Origin: Pectobacterium aquaticum
GTDB taxonomy: Bacteria; Pseudomonadota; Gammaproteobacteria; Enterobacterales; Enterobacteriaceae
Direction of reading: 5' to 3'
Assembly (NCBI RefSeq): GCF_003382565.3
Contig: NZ_CP086253.1
Coordinates: 496,001 to 560,000 of the forward strand
DNA: 64,000 nt
Position numbers and translations under genes: made by a program. Of this stretch, positions 32,480 through 41,440 are shown piece after piece. Position 1 is the first letter of the stretch; every line of letters starts with the position of its first letter. The notes beneath the pieces were generated by a model. That model was given only the letters and a program-made list of their open reading frames with translations. It was not told the DNA's origin and searched no databases.

Positions 32480-34435
32480 ATGAAAACTTTCACATTACAG
32501 GATGCTGGTGACATCTGCAGGCTGCTAACAGAACGTCTGATGCAGAGTGTCAACGCTGATACGGTGCCGTGGCGGCAAAGTGTTATTCGTCACGGTATAC
32601 CCGTTCACGCATTGAGCGGGCAGGGGTTCACTGGGATTAACGTTTTATTACTCTGGCAATCAGCGTTACAAAACGGTTTGATATCAAACCGTTGGCTGAC
32701 CGGCGATGACCTGCGTTCTCTGGGCGGCAGGATAATGCCCGGACAGAAACCAACCACGGTCGTCCGGTATAAACCGTCACTTTCGCTGTTTCGGGTTATC
32801 AACATTGAACAGTGCGAGGGATTATCCGATATGTTGCAACCTGGATGGCCATGGCCACCGTCGCCCGTTCCTGGCATGGAACGAGTAGGGGAGTGGCAGT
32901 TTGCTTCTCAGGTTCCGGTACTTTTCAGCGCACAGCGTCCGGCGGTTTATCTTCCTGACAGCGATCGCATTGAATTACCTGAGTCCGATGCGGATAGCCT
33001 GGCCGCACTGCTTATTCGTGCAACCGGGCATCCAACCCGGCTTGGTCGTTTTACGGTGCCGAATGACTTACCTGACATAAACACGTACCTGCAGGAGGCG
33101 CTCATCGCTGATATCGGACGGGCGTTGCTTGCAGCACGGGCTGGTATACGTCTTGCCGGCGAACCGATGTGGACGGGTGAACGAGGTTCAGATCCCTGGA
33201 TACTGTTTAAATCTGCCTCTGAGGCGGGCAAGGCTGTCGACTGGCTTGAAACTCAGCGTCAGCGGTTGACGTTGTTGCCATTCGACGATGTTCAACATTG
33301 GCAGCAACAGGCTAATCATCTGCTGACTATGCACTATGGCCAGCAGTTGGATGATACAACGCTAGTTTGTGACAGCGTGGTTCGTCAACATTTACGTTAC
33401 AACATTTCACCGAGTAATGCGGTAAATGCGTTGGCACGGATTTATGACTGGCCGCGGTGTGATATGCCGACGGCATTGTTCACGCCAGAGTTGAATAGCG
33501 TTGCTGATGCATTGGCGCGTTTCTCACTGAATCCCGGAAGTCTGGCTGTTCATCGTGTCGCCAGCGACATCGATGATAGCGACGTCGTTCAGGAGGTTCC
33601 GGAGCTTGGCACTGTGTTGCTACCGCCACCGTCTGCCGAATCGGTCGATGAGGTTGCAGCTAACGATGAGGAAGAAGGAGATGACCCGGATGATCCGGGG
33701 AATCTGTCTGCGCTTCCCTGGGTTGCTAATCAGGGCCGGAAAAATCCACACCGGGCAACGTTTATCCGTCAGTTTCAGGAAATTGCACCGTATGAAAACC
33801 GCTGGACGGTCTTCAGCGATTTTATTCACATGTCGGCAGCGGCGTTACATAACCGGTGCCATTTTGTGCAGGAAATCGAAGATGACTACATGCGGCGAAT
33901 AAAACGTTACAAGACAGCTGATCAGCGTCGTTTTCCTGTGCTTTTCAACACGCTGGTCGACGGGATGGAATTCAGTGCCTCAGATTTTCTCGGTTCTGTT
34001 TTCATGGAACTTGAGCTGGGCGATCATCACCGGGGGCAGTATTTCACGCCGTATTCTGTTGGCTACATGATGGCGAAAATGCAATTGGCTGATGGTTTGC
34101 TTGCACTTACCAGCGGGGAACGGGATTTCATTACTGTTTCAGACCCCGCGTGCGGAGCTGGCGGCCTGGTTGTTGCGATGGCACAAGCCATGCTGGAAGC
34201 AGGCCTTAATCCACAGAAACAGATGATGGCCGTTTGTGTCGATATCGATCCCGTTGCGGCAATGATGGCGTATGTGCAACTGGCGTTATGTGGCATCCCT
34301 GCCATGGTGATTGTCGGGAACAGCCTGAGCATGACGTTCAGTCAGACCTGGCGTACGCCTTTCTGGATGATGTTTGGCTGGGAACGTAAATGGACCCGTG
34401 AACAAGAGCGAAAAGCTCAACAGAAAGTCGCCTGA
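32480..34435 (+). CDS. N6-DNA-methylase-like protein lacking NPPY
   Basis: A 651-residue protein, ATG at 32480. The C-terminal 150 residues resemble type I N6-adenine methylases: 'GQYFTPYSVGYMMAKM' and SAM-binding motif I 'DPACGAGGLVVAMAQA', then an acidic motif 'VCVDIDPVAAMMA'. The catalytic NPPY/F motif expected about 60 residues later is absent: that place reads 'VGNSLSMTF'. The N-terminal 450 residues are unlike HsdM and include a long acidic linker (about 385-410). No HsdS or HsdR gene is adjacent. It may bind DNA or SAM without methylating, or act on an unusual substrate. Confidence 0.7.
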   Translation: MKTFTLQDAGDICRLLTERLMQSVNADTVPWRQSVIRHGIPVHALSGQGFTGINVLLLWQSALQNGLISNRWLTGDDLRSLGGRIMPGQKPTTVVRYKPSLSLFRVINIEQCEGLSDMLQPGWPWPPSPVPGMERVGEWQFASQVPVLFSAQRPAVYLPDSDRIELPESDADSLAALLIRATGHPTRLGRFTVPNDLPDINTYLQEALIADIGRALLAARAGIRLAGEPMWTGERGSDPWILFKSASEAGKAVDWLETQRQRLTLLPFDDVQHWQQQANHLLTMHYGQQLDDTTLVCDSVVRQHLRYNISPSNAVNALARIYDWPRCDMPTALFTPELNSVADALARFSLNPGSLAVHRVASDIDDSDVVQEVPELGTVLLPPPSAESVDEVAANDEEEGDDPDDPGNLSALPWVANQGRKNPHRATFIRQFQEIAPYENRWTVFSDFIHMSAAALHNRCHFVQEIEDDYMRRIKRYKTADQRRFPVLFNTLVDGMEFSASDFLGSVFMELELGDHHRGQYFTPYSVGYMMAKMQLADGLLALTSGERDFITVSDPACGAGGLVVAMAQAMLEAGLNPQKQMMAVCVDIDPVAAMMAYVQLALCGIPAMVIVGNSLSMTFSQTWRTPFWMMFGWERKWTREQERKAQQKVA

Positions 34436-34448
34436 CATAACAATTTGA

Positions 34449-34508
34449 CCCTAACCGGGCGTTTCTCCCGGAAGGGGAAGCGCCCTTACTTTATTTGTAA
34501 GGAGCATC
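34449..34508 (+). promoter_or_regulatory. leader 11 of accessory operon
   Basis: CCGGG/CCCGG hairpin (34455-34471); its GGGCGTTTCTCC is nearly the complement of the next segment GGGGAAGCGCCC (34474-34485). CCTTAC (34484-34489) pairs perfectly with GTAAGG (34497-34502), which contains the AAGGAG ribosome-binding site. Confidence 0.8.
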
Positions 34509-35402
34509 ATGCTGACAGAGCAGTTTATTCAACAGACATACCTGAAACACATGAACCTCTTCCTGCATCAGGATGAGTGGCAGGCGGATATCAGTAACGA
34601 TCTGCAGGACTACATGAATACGGATATCGTGTTTCATAGCCAGCGATTGTTACCTGTTATGCAGTTTATGCTCGATCAGATCCCCGGCAATCGGCAGCTA
34701 CGGGCTCGTTGTCAACTGAGTGAGCGAATCTTGACACTGTGGATTTTGGGGCTGGATGCGTTGGCCACAGCCAGTGGCAATACACGATTGTTGCCGAGGT
34801 CCTCTCCGGAGAGCAGCGGCAGGGTTGACTGTTTATTACCAGGCGATCCGTCGGCATTACTGGATTTGTCGGATGCCGACTTTATCCAACTGACGGCACA
34901 GGGCGAGCGACATACTGATGACGTCATTCCCCGCGAGCAACTGGCGCAAACGATGCAGCACTGGTCACGGTTTGAATCCTGGTTGAGTCGCGCGTTGGCG
35001 CAGACGGGAGAGCACTGTGTAGCGCAGTTGGCTGCATTGCAGCGGCATTGTGACGTTGATGAACGGGTTGTCCGGCGTTTTGACACGGATTTTGGGTTTA
35101 TCACTGTGAACCTGGGGCCGGTTAATCCAGAGAGCGTGAGTGCGACAGACCCGGTTGAGTTCGTCAAACGGGTTTGCCGCCGTGAGATACACCCCGTTGC
35201 GTTGGAGAGCCGGATTCACTATCACAATGGTGCCATCATTGGCCGTTTTTCCGTTCAGAAAGATGTTGCGAACGTGAATCAGCTGACTGCGGCAGACTAC
35301 GGTGACGTTGTGCGGCAGGCGATAGGCTGGCTGCGTGACGAACGTCGACGCCTGAAGCTCGATAGTTACTCACCGGCGCCAGCGTTACGCCTGGTTGCCT
35401 GA
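34509..35402 (+). CDS. unknown accessory protein, tandem paralogue 1
   Basis: A 297-residue soluble protein. It aligns by eye with the next gene over its whole length: 'RILTLWILGLDALA' with 'KVLTLWINATNWQA', 'SGRVDCLLPGD' with 'SGRTDQLLRAD', 'ESRIHYHNGAIIGRFS' with 'RADIHYRNGAVMKSF', and 'QAIGWLRDERRRL' with 'DAIEWIREESEHV'. No enzymatic motif recognised. Two homologous copies, each with its own leader, suggest duplication with divergence. Confidence 0.5.
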   Translation: MLTEQFIQQTYLKHMNLFLHQDEWQADISNDLQDYMNTDIVFHSQRLLPVMQFMLDQIPGNRQLRARCQLSERILTLWILGLDALATASGNTRLLPRSSPESSGRVDCLLPGDPSALLDLSDADFIQLTAQGERHTDDVIPREQLAQTMQHWSRFESWLSRALAQTGEHCVAQLAALQRHCDVDERVVRRFDTDFGFITVNLGPVNPESVSATDPVEFVKRVCRREIHPVALESRIHYHNGAIIGRFSVQKDVANVNQLTAADYGDVVRQAIGWLRDERRRLKLDSYSPAPALRLVA

Positions 35403-35414
35403 CTGATTACTTAA

Positions 35415-35480
35415 CTTTTTACCCGGCAGGGGAACGCCCTGTCGGGCCTCCTGCCATCACTATTTTGACAGGAGTACATA
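35415..35480 (+). promoter_or_regulatory. leader 12 of accessory operon
   Basis: CCCGGCAGGG/CCCTGTCGGG stem (35422-35446, one G-T pair), then CTCCTG (35448-35453) with CAGGAG (35469-35474), the ribosome-binding site. CCTCCTGCC could instead pair with GGCAGGGG in the first stem, which resembles the ribosome-binding segment GACAGGAGTAC. Confidence 0.8.
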
Positions 35481-36407
35481 ATGTGCATTATTCATGAATA
35501 CATTCAGCATGCGTATCAGCGGACATTAGGTTACGCACCAGATTATGACGATATATGTTGGCAGTTGGATGAGGATGCCGGTATTACTTACGTTAATACG
35601 CAGACATTGTTTGAAAACGAGCAACTAACGGCTGTAATGGAAACCATGTTGGAGCGTCTTGATACAGATGACGTTAAGCGTGAACGCAGCAGGAAAGTTC
35701 TGACGTTGTGGATAAACGCCACGAACTGGCAGGCTAATGGTAACGGGGTAGAACATGGGTATTTGTATCTTCCCCGTGTTCACCCGCAAATCAGTGGTCG
35801 AACCGACCAGTTGCTGCGCGCTGACATTATGCCTCTCTACGAACTGGATGAAGCGGCGTTTCGTGAGGCCTCTGGACAAAGCGACAGTTTGCCGGATGAG
35901 TACGTGACTCTGGCGCAATTTCGGCAGAGTGAACGCTACTGGTTTCGATTTATGGATCACCTGGAGCGATCGTTGCGTGATGTTTCTCATCAGTGTGCAG
36001 AAACGCTGACGCAGTTTGTCAGCAACTGCACATTTGAGGAAAAACAGATACGGCGTTGGCGTGGTAGTGCCGGTGAAATACGTTTATACATGTCCCAACA
36101 GTCCATTGACGAGATAGATATCATGGAGTTTGAGGATGATTTTTTGACCCAGCATGTCGATGCGATAGCTGCAGGAATTTATGTACCAGTGACCTTCCGC
36201 GCCGATATTCATTATCGCAATGGTGCTGTAATGAAGAGTTTTACGGGTGATACGGAAGTCAATGATCCTGAGCACCCGAATGCATCGGATTATTATGAGG
36301 TTATGGTCGATGCAATTGAGTGGATACGAGAGGAATCAGAACATGTGGTATCGCTGTTAAACAACATTAGCCAGCCAATGGGGGAAGTTCATCAATTGGC
36401 AGCTTAA
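35481..36407 (+). CDS. unknown accessory protein, tandem paralogue 2
   Basis: A 308-residue soluble acidic protein homologous to the previous gene. It is the last gene of the accessory operon; a strong terminator follows eight bases later. The ATG follows GGAGTACATA. No known family named. Confidence 0.5.
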   Translation: MCIIHEYIQHAYQRTLGYAPDYDDICWQLDEDAGITYVNTQTLFENEQLTAVMETMLERLDTDDVKRERSRKVLTLWINATNWQANGNGVEHGYLYLPRVHPQISGRTDQLLRADIMPLYELDEAAFREASGQSDSLPDEYVTLAQFRQSERYWFRFMDHLERSLRDVSHQCAETLTQFVSNCTFEEKQIRRWRGSAGEIRLYMSQQSIDEIDIMEFEDDFLTQHVDAIAAGIYVPVTFRADIHYRNGAVMKSFTGDTEVNDPEHPNASDYYEVMVDAIEWIREESEHVVSLLNNISQPMGEVHQLAA

Positions 36408-36414
36408 AAAACAG

Positions 36415-36440
36415 AAAGCACTCCTTCGGGGGTGCTTTTT
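36415..36440 (+). terminator. terminator of accessory operon
   Basis: AAAGCACTCC-TTCG-GGGGTGCTTT with a TTCG loop, one G-T pair and a trailing T-run: a textbook intrinsic terminator. Confidence 0.9.
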
Positions 36441-36511
36441 GCTATGGATGCGAATTACCGAATAAATGAAGTATATTAAGAGAAACTAAATAGAACCAGG
36501 ACGGAGAAACC

Positions 36512-36766
36512 GTGACGTACAATTTAGGTGATTTACCGCGAGATGAACGGGAAAAAGTGAACGTCGATCTAGCTGCGTCAGGTGTTGCATACAAAGAACG
36601 TCTAAATCTGCCTGTTATCGCTGAGCAGGTTGAACGAGAACAACCCGAACATTTACGTGAATATTTTCGACAACGCGTGATGCATTATAGAGACGTGAGT
36701 AAAAGCCTACCTCGTGGCACAGATCCTTTATATCAGAAGATGGCTGAGGATAATGGTAGGAAATAA
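36512..36766 (+). CDS. small hypothetical ICE protein, GTG start
   Basis: An 84-residue charged soluble protein. The GTG at 36512 follows ACGGAGAAACC, a good ribosome-binding site; no ATG alternative fits. It stands alone after the accessory operon terminator. 'LPRDEREKVNVDLAASGVAYKERLNLP' is the only distinctive stretch. Function unknown. Confidence 0.6.
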   Translation: MTYNLGDLPRDEREKVNVDLAASGVAYKERLNLPVIAEQVEREQPEHLREYFRQRVMHYRDVSKSLPRGTDPLYQKMAEDNGRK

Positions 36767-36929
36767 GTGATATTGATAATTAAGCCAATGGCATAAAAGT
36801 CTGAATATATACTCTATAGAGAGAATTGCGCCAACGGTAAATGTTCGCAGCGCAATCCTAAGTAATTCAGTCTTGTGCTTTCAGGCAATGAAAGGTTCAT
36901 ACTAGTTCGCCTGACTTTAGTCTTTGTAG

Positions 36930-38552
36930 TCATATAATAGTAGTGTTGAGCTGTGATTGACCTAGCTCGTGTGCGAATGTCGATGCGTTATCCCTTTTCA
37001 TGTGGTCAATTTCTTGAAATATCGTCCAAAGCTCCATTCGATAGGAGTGCGTTGTAGGGTAAGGGTCCCCCCAGATTACAGCATTCATGAATGACGTTGC
37101 GACATCAGCCAAATTGTGGTCACTCTGAAGTTTGATATGAGTGCGAATGGCAACGGTCAGCAGATATGCTTTGAACGATACAGATAGCTTTTCGCTGGGA
37201 ATAATGTCTTCCAGTATTGAACCAAGCACCTTGGTGGCTTCTTTGGAAATATAGTGTCGGTCAAAATCCTCAGCGATAAGTGTGGACTCTGGAATCTCTG
37301 AATCATCAATGTGTGCACATTGTTCTGCCCAATCAGTGGCAACGCTGACTAATCGATAGAGAAGATAATGAAAAGGTGTTGGCCATTCCTGATAATCTTC
37401 TTTGTCTGACTGCCTAGGCATTTTCTTCAAGATCTTTTCTGCGAAATGCCCAAAATAGTGCAGCCCCATGTGATCTTTTAAACCCTGATGAATCCCCTCG
37501 TGAACCATGACTTCGAAGAGTGTTATGCTCGAATTGATTGGACAGCGAAATCTCCCCACTTCGTAGTAGGAGCCCAACGATCCACTGAGTTTCTCGGCTA
37601 GCTTGCTGTCTTCATCTAGTCGCCGACATACAGCCTCACCTATAGCTTTATCCAGACCGTTCTTCAGCGCAGCATTTGCATCTGCAAAGAAAAATCGAAG
37701 CAAGCGGTTATTTTCTGGGAGGTGAAGGCGGCTTCCAACACTCAGATTTTGGTTATTTTTCAATTCTACGTAAAGACGACTCCCTGGTTTATCGAGTAGC
37801 GCATCTATGTATTGTTCAATGAAATCAGAGCGTATTGCTTCGTCTGACTCAAGGAGCTTGAGGCAAAAATACGGGTGGGTCACCGCTAGATAGGTGACCA
37901 GTTCAGGAGAACTGACTAAATTCAAAAGAATATCACGGGCTTGCGTGCTGCTATCGTCACGAGACAGGTGCCATGACTTTAAATATTGCAGAAAGGAACT
38001 CCGTTGCTTCCTCCAAGTTGATAGGTCTTTATTACTCCTTTGCTCCCCGCGTAACAGTGCAGCTATGTCAATTTGGGGGCTGTCGAAACGATCAACCCAG
38101 CGTATAAGCAAGGACTGCTGCTTAGTCAGGGAAATGAGCCTCGGCAATTGTGGCTCGACTAGCAGCACCAACTCGTCATAACGCTTGGTAAGCTGTAAGT
38201 TCTCAATCAACTCACGAAAAGTATGGATTTTTCCTCGAGCAAGCCTAGGGCGCTTTGTGCGCAAAAAAAAGTAGATGGCGGCAGCGAGGAGAAGTAGGTA
38301 AACGGCACTTGAACTATCAAGCCCCCATTTCCACGGTCCTAGACTGTAGTACAGTCCAAGCTTCATTAGGGCAGGGGCAAATACCAAATAGTTGCATAGA
38401 AGAAAGACGCAGATACCTATACTCCAATCCCACCTAGTCATGCAAAAACGAAGTCGAAGTTTGCTAGTAGGAGAGATCAGTGCCCATACTGCGGCTATGA
38501 CGCTCAGGATGGTGAGCAAACTGGTAGTGTCAATTTTGACGGGATCTGTCAT
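36930..38552 (-). CDS. membrane-anchored unknown cargo protein
   Basis: A 540-residue protein opposite in direction to the ICE backbone. The N-terminal 100 residues hold three membrane helices (about 10-26, 43-65 and 82-98); the remaining 440 are soluble and mostly helical, with a 'VMVHEGIHQGLKDH' segment that superficially recalls a zinc-peptidase HExxH but lacks the second His in place. Shape (N-terminal membrane helices plus large cytoplasmic domain) resembles some defence effectors, but no family is recognised. Orientation and isolated position suggest late-acquired cargo. Confidence 0.5.
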   Translation of the reverse strand: MTDPVKIDTTSLLTILSVIAAVWALISPTSKLRLRFCMTRWDWSIGICVFLLCNYLVFAPALMKLGLYYSLGPWKWGLDSSSAVYLLLLAAAIYFFLRTKRPRLARGKIHTFRELIENLQLTKRYDELVLLVEPQLPRLISLTKQQSLLIRWVDRFDSPQIDIAALLRGEQRSNKDLSTWRKQRSSFLQYLKSWHLSRDDSSTQARDILLNLVSSPELVTYLAVTHPYFCLKLLESDEAIRSDFIEQYIDALLDKPGSRLYVELKNNQNLSVGSRLHLPENNRLLRFFFADANAALKNGLDKAIGEAVCRRLDEDSKLAEKLSGSLGSYYEVGRFRCPINSSITLFEVMVHEGIHQGLKDHMGLHYFGHFAEKILKKMPRQSDKEDYQEWPTPFHYLLYRLVSVATDWAEQCAHIDDSEIPESTLIAEDFDRHYISKEATKVLGSILEDIIPSEKLSVSFKAYLLTVAIRTHIKLQSDHNLADVATSFMNAVIWGDPYPTTHSYRMELWTIFQEIDHMKRDNASTFAHELGQSQLNTTII

Positions 38553-38707
38553 AACGTGTTTTTATCCTTTGATTTATCAACAAAGATTACATGCAAGTGA
38601 CACCGTATGGCGAATAAAGTTTTTCAAAGCATTATTGGTTTTTAATGGCGATAACGTTCCTTTTCCCGCACGGTACGAGCATGATTTTTCACGATGGGAT
38701 ACAGGGC

Positions 38708-40171
38708 ATGGCTTACTCGGATACGCCAGAACAATCCGCTGTTATCAACTGGAGAGGGCGACATCTGGTCGTTAATGCTTTTGCGGGCACTGGTAAAACG
38801 ACAACGCTGGTTCGCTACGCACAGGCAAACCCTGACCAAAAGATGCTCTACCTTGCGTATAATCGCGCTGTTCGTGATGAAGCAGAGCGCAAGTTTCCAT
38901 TCAATGTTGAGTGTCAGACCTCTCACCAGCTGGCATGGATGAAATTTGGTAAGCATCTAAAGCCGAGATTAACACCCAATTTGCGCATTACCGACGTCGG
39001 TCGGAAACTGAATACCCGCCACTGGCCGCTGGTCAGAATGGCGTTGACTGCGCTGAACCATTTCCTGGGCAGCGCTTCTTTTGCTCTCGGTTATGAGCAT
39101 CTTCCGGATGAGAGCGATCGCGAAGGACTGGATGCAGACAAGATATTGGGGGCGGCTCAGTTTCTATGGAACGAGATGAGTCGCATCGATTCGACGTTTC
39201 CTGTCACGCATGATACCTATCTGAAATTGTTCCAGTTATCCTCGCCCGATTTGTCGAAACGTTGGGACACGATCCTGTTTGATGAAGCGCAGGATGCAAA
39301 TCCTGTCATCAGTTCGCTGGTACTCACTCAGAATTGCAATGTCGTCCTGGTTGGTGATCGCCATCAGCAGATTTACCGTTTTCGTGGGGCCGATAACGCG
39401 CTGAATGCGCCAGCACTGGAAGGCGCTGACCGTTTGTGGCTGACGCAGAGCTTTCGATTTGGTCCGGCTGTTGCAGAAATGGCGAATATCTTGCTGGCAC
39501 GCCAGGAAGAAACACATCCAGTAATTGGCAATGGCGGTAGTGACGATGTGGTTGATCGGTTGCCTGCGGACGTTTCTCGTTACACTGTGCTCAGCCGGAC
39601 GGTTGCCGGCGTCATTGGTGCTGCGCTCTACGAGAGTATGAAAGAGAAGCGCGTGTTCTGGGTTGGGGGGATTGAAGGCTATAAAACGGAAGAGCTGGAA
39701 GATTTGTACTGGTTTTCAGTCGATATACCTGAACGGATGCGTACACCACGTCTTAGCCGTGAATACCGGGATTTTGAAGAGTATAAATCTATCGCCAAGG
39801 CAACCAACGACGTCGAAATGAATCAGGCGATCGGCTTACTTGATAAATATTTCCCGCTCCCGCAAAAATTACAGGTCTTACGCCGTCAGGCGACGACGAA
39901 TGAAAAAGATGCCGATGTTGTGGTGTCGACCGCGCATCGTAGCAAGGGGTTGGAATGGGATACGGTAATCCTAAACGATGACTTCTCGGATATTACCGAC
40001 CCGTTGTTATCTGAAGCTACCAGGACAGATGAAACTAATTTGCTGTATGTGGCGACAACCCGAGCTCGGAAGTTACTGGTTAGAAATGACTTACTAAAAT
40101 TGCTCTGTGAACAAGAAGATCTTGACGTTCTCGCTGGGATGCAACCAACTAACAAGTTAGAGTCTGGTTAG
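38708..40171 (+). CDS. UvrD/Rep-type SF1 helicase
   Basis: A 487-residue helicase-like protein; I take the ATG at 38708 (MAYSDTPEQ...), where the Q-motif-like region starts, though earlier in-frame starts at 38645 and 38681 cannot be excluded. Motifs in order: Walker A FAGTGKTT, motif II LFDEAQDANP, motif III VGDRHQQIYRFRGA, motif V STAHRSKGLEWD, motif VI LLYVATTRARK. SF1A helicases unwind DNA 3'-5'. This short form lacks most UvrD 1B/2B insertions and is common in ICEs of this class. Role in transfer or repair is inferred. Confidence 0.85.
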   Translation: MAYSDTPEQSAVINWRGRHLVVNAFAGTGKTTTLVRYAQANPDQKMLYLAYNRAVRDEAERKFPFNVECQTSHQLAWMKFGKHLKPRLTPNLRITDVGRKLNTRHWPLVRMALTALNHFLGSASFALGYEHLPDESDREGLDADKILGAAQFLWNEMSRIDSTFPVTHDTYLKLFQLSSPDLSKRWDTILFDEAQDANPVISSLVLTQNCNVVLVGDRHQQIYRFRGADNALNAPALEGADRLWLTQSFRFGPAVAEMANILLARQEETHPVIGNGGSDDVVDRLPADVSRYTVLSRTVAGVIGAALYESMKEKRVFWVGGIEGYKTEELEDLYWFSVDIPERMRTPRLSREYRDFEEYKSIAKATNDVEMNQAIGLLDKYFPLPQKLQVLRRQATTNEKDADVVVSTAHRSKGLEWDTVILNDDFSDITDPLLSEATRTDETNLLYVATTRARKLLVRNDLLKLLCEQEDLDVLAGMQPTNKLESG

Positions 40172-40224
40172 TGTATGATGAGCATTGAATACAATGCTGA
40201 AACGTGGTATCCCTCAGGGTTATG

Positions 40225-40464
40225 ATGCTGGAAGTTATATTGACATTTCTCGATAAAATTAGCCCCTTACCACAAGTTTTATTAATTTTCTTGGTTTTCC
40301 GATACCCTCTGTACTCTTTCATTGTCAGTGGGGGTATCGCAGGGGTAACTATAATTGTGACATACAATTCGTTGATTTCATGGTTATTAGGTGGAACCGC
40401 CATCATCATTTCTGGTGGGGTAATAGTTATGTTTCTTTATGATTATTTAAGATTCAGGCGATAA
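40225..40464 (+). CDS. small hydrophobic protein
   Basis: About 79 residues with two membrane helices (roughly 11-45 and 50-68) and a basic C-terminus. The start is uncertain (40204 GTG, 40222 or 40225 ATG). It lies after the helicase gene; no family recognised. Confidence 0.35.
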   Translation: MLEVILTFLDKISPLPQVLLIFLVFRYPLYSFIVSGGIAGVTIIVTYNSLISWLLGGTAIIISGGVIVMFLYDYLRFRR

Positions 40465-40522
40465 ATATAAGTTGTAGGGAAAGTAATCTAGGTGCTGATA
40501 ATAAATGGAAATGTAATTAAAA

Positions 40523-40551
40523 ATTCATAGGCCGCAGATGCTTCCTATGAA
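40523..40551. terminator. terminator-like inverted repeat
   Basis: ATTCATAGG/CCTATGAAT with an 11-base loop between two converging genes. No long T-run, so weak. Confidence 0.4.
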
Positions 40552-40561
40552 TCGAAGACAC

Positions 40562-40981
40562 TTAATGTATTGTTTTTTCAATATTGAATACTGAGCTTAG
40601 AACTCCATCTAGTTCGCCTTGCATATCTCCGATAAAACAAATTTTTGAATTTGATGGGGCTTTTTTTAAAGTGGCTTTAACTTTATTTTTAAGCGGTGTT
40701 TCACCAACCTTAATTTCTTGGATAGTTAAAGTTTCATTAGGGGTTTGATGATTTGCAAGGGCCTCAAAGGCTGCTTGACCAACTAAAGTAAAATGAGGTT
40801 CGCCATTGATAATTTTACCGCCCGAGAGACAGCAGTAAAATTTTTTACGATCATACTCAACCTCGAGAACCATCAAGGCAATTAATGTGCCTTCTGGTAT
40901 GTTGAGTTGTTTGATGAGTTGTGAGTACGTCTCATCCGATGGTTTAGTGTCTGTGAGCATTTTTGATTTAATAATTGACAT
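40562..40981 (-). CDS. hypothetical 139-residue protein
   Basis: A soluble protein with basic and Lys-rich C-terminal half and no recognised motif. The start ATG at 40981 follows AAGGATATTTC. AT-rich composition unlike the helicase gene suggests separate acquisition. Function unknown. Confidence 0.5.
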   Translation of the reverse strand: MSIIKSKMLTDTKPSDETYSQLIKQLNIPEGTLIALMVLEVEYDRKKFYCCLSGGKIINGEPHFTLVGQAAFEALANHQTPNETLTIQEIKVGETPLKNKVKATLKKAPSNSKICFIGDMQGELDGVLSSVFNIEKTIH

Positions 40982-41384
40982 GAAATATCCTTTTTTAGAT
41001 TGCTGTAGTGGTTTTTACGATCTATTTAATTCGTTAATTACTAAATAACCAGTTAGCAGAGTTGGAAGTAAATAACTTCGCACATTTATATGTCACTTTT
41101 CATTCCCATCATAAGGGGGTAGTTATGAAGTGATGACATTTCCGGAAGTATATCTATATCGTGCGAAGTAATTTAGGTGGCTTAAGTCCGCTACTAGGTA
41201 CATCCTGAATGTAAAAATTAGTCGAACATTAAACTCTACATTACTTGAATAGCTAAGGTACTGTTGGGAAAAATCTGCTTCAAGGCTTGAAATAGTCAAA
41301 ATTAATAGCACCTTTTTACAAGGTATTGCTAGTTTGAGCAACGATTAATCTCAATAATTTTTAAAATGCAAAAAGAGTTTCTTC
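40982..41384. other. AT-rich intergenic region
   Basis: No convincing gene. A 72-codon minus-strand frame at 41123-41341 lacks a ribosome-binding site. The region separates cargo from the traI-int end module and probably contains the promoter for the TraI-family gene. Confidence 0.4.
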
Positions 41385-41438
41385 TTGCCTCTGGTCTGTG
41401 AGCCGCTCAAGACTGTGCCGCTTACTGGCCGGAGGCAA
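41385..41438 (+). promoter_or_regulatory. ribosome-binding-site hairpin before TraI-family gene
   Basis: TTGCCTCTGG (41385-41394) pairs with CCGGAGGCAA (41429-41438, one G-T pair). The GGAGG ribosome-binding site lies fully in the 3' arm, two bases before the ATG at 41441. Confidence 0.65.
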
Positions 41439-41440
41439 TC

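Noticed and set aside
37480..37530. HExxH-like zinc peptidase motif in the 540-residue protein (VMVHEGIHQG)
   Set aside because: The sequence HEGIH has the right spacing for one short motif, but no downstream ligand or fold support was seen, so I did not call a peptidase.
41123..41341. 72-codon minus-strand frame
   Set aside because: No ribosome-binding site, no recognisable protein, AT-rich intergenic context.
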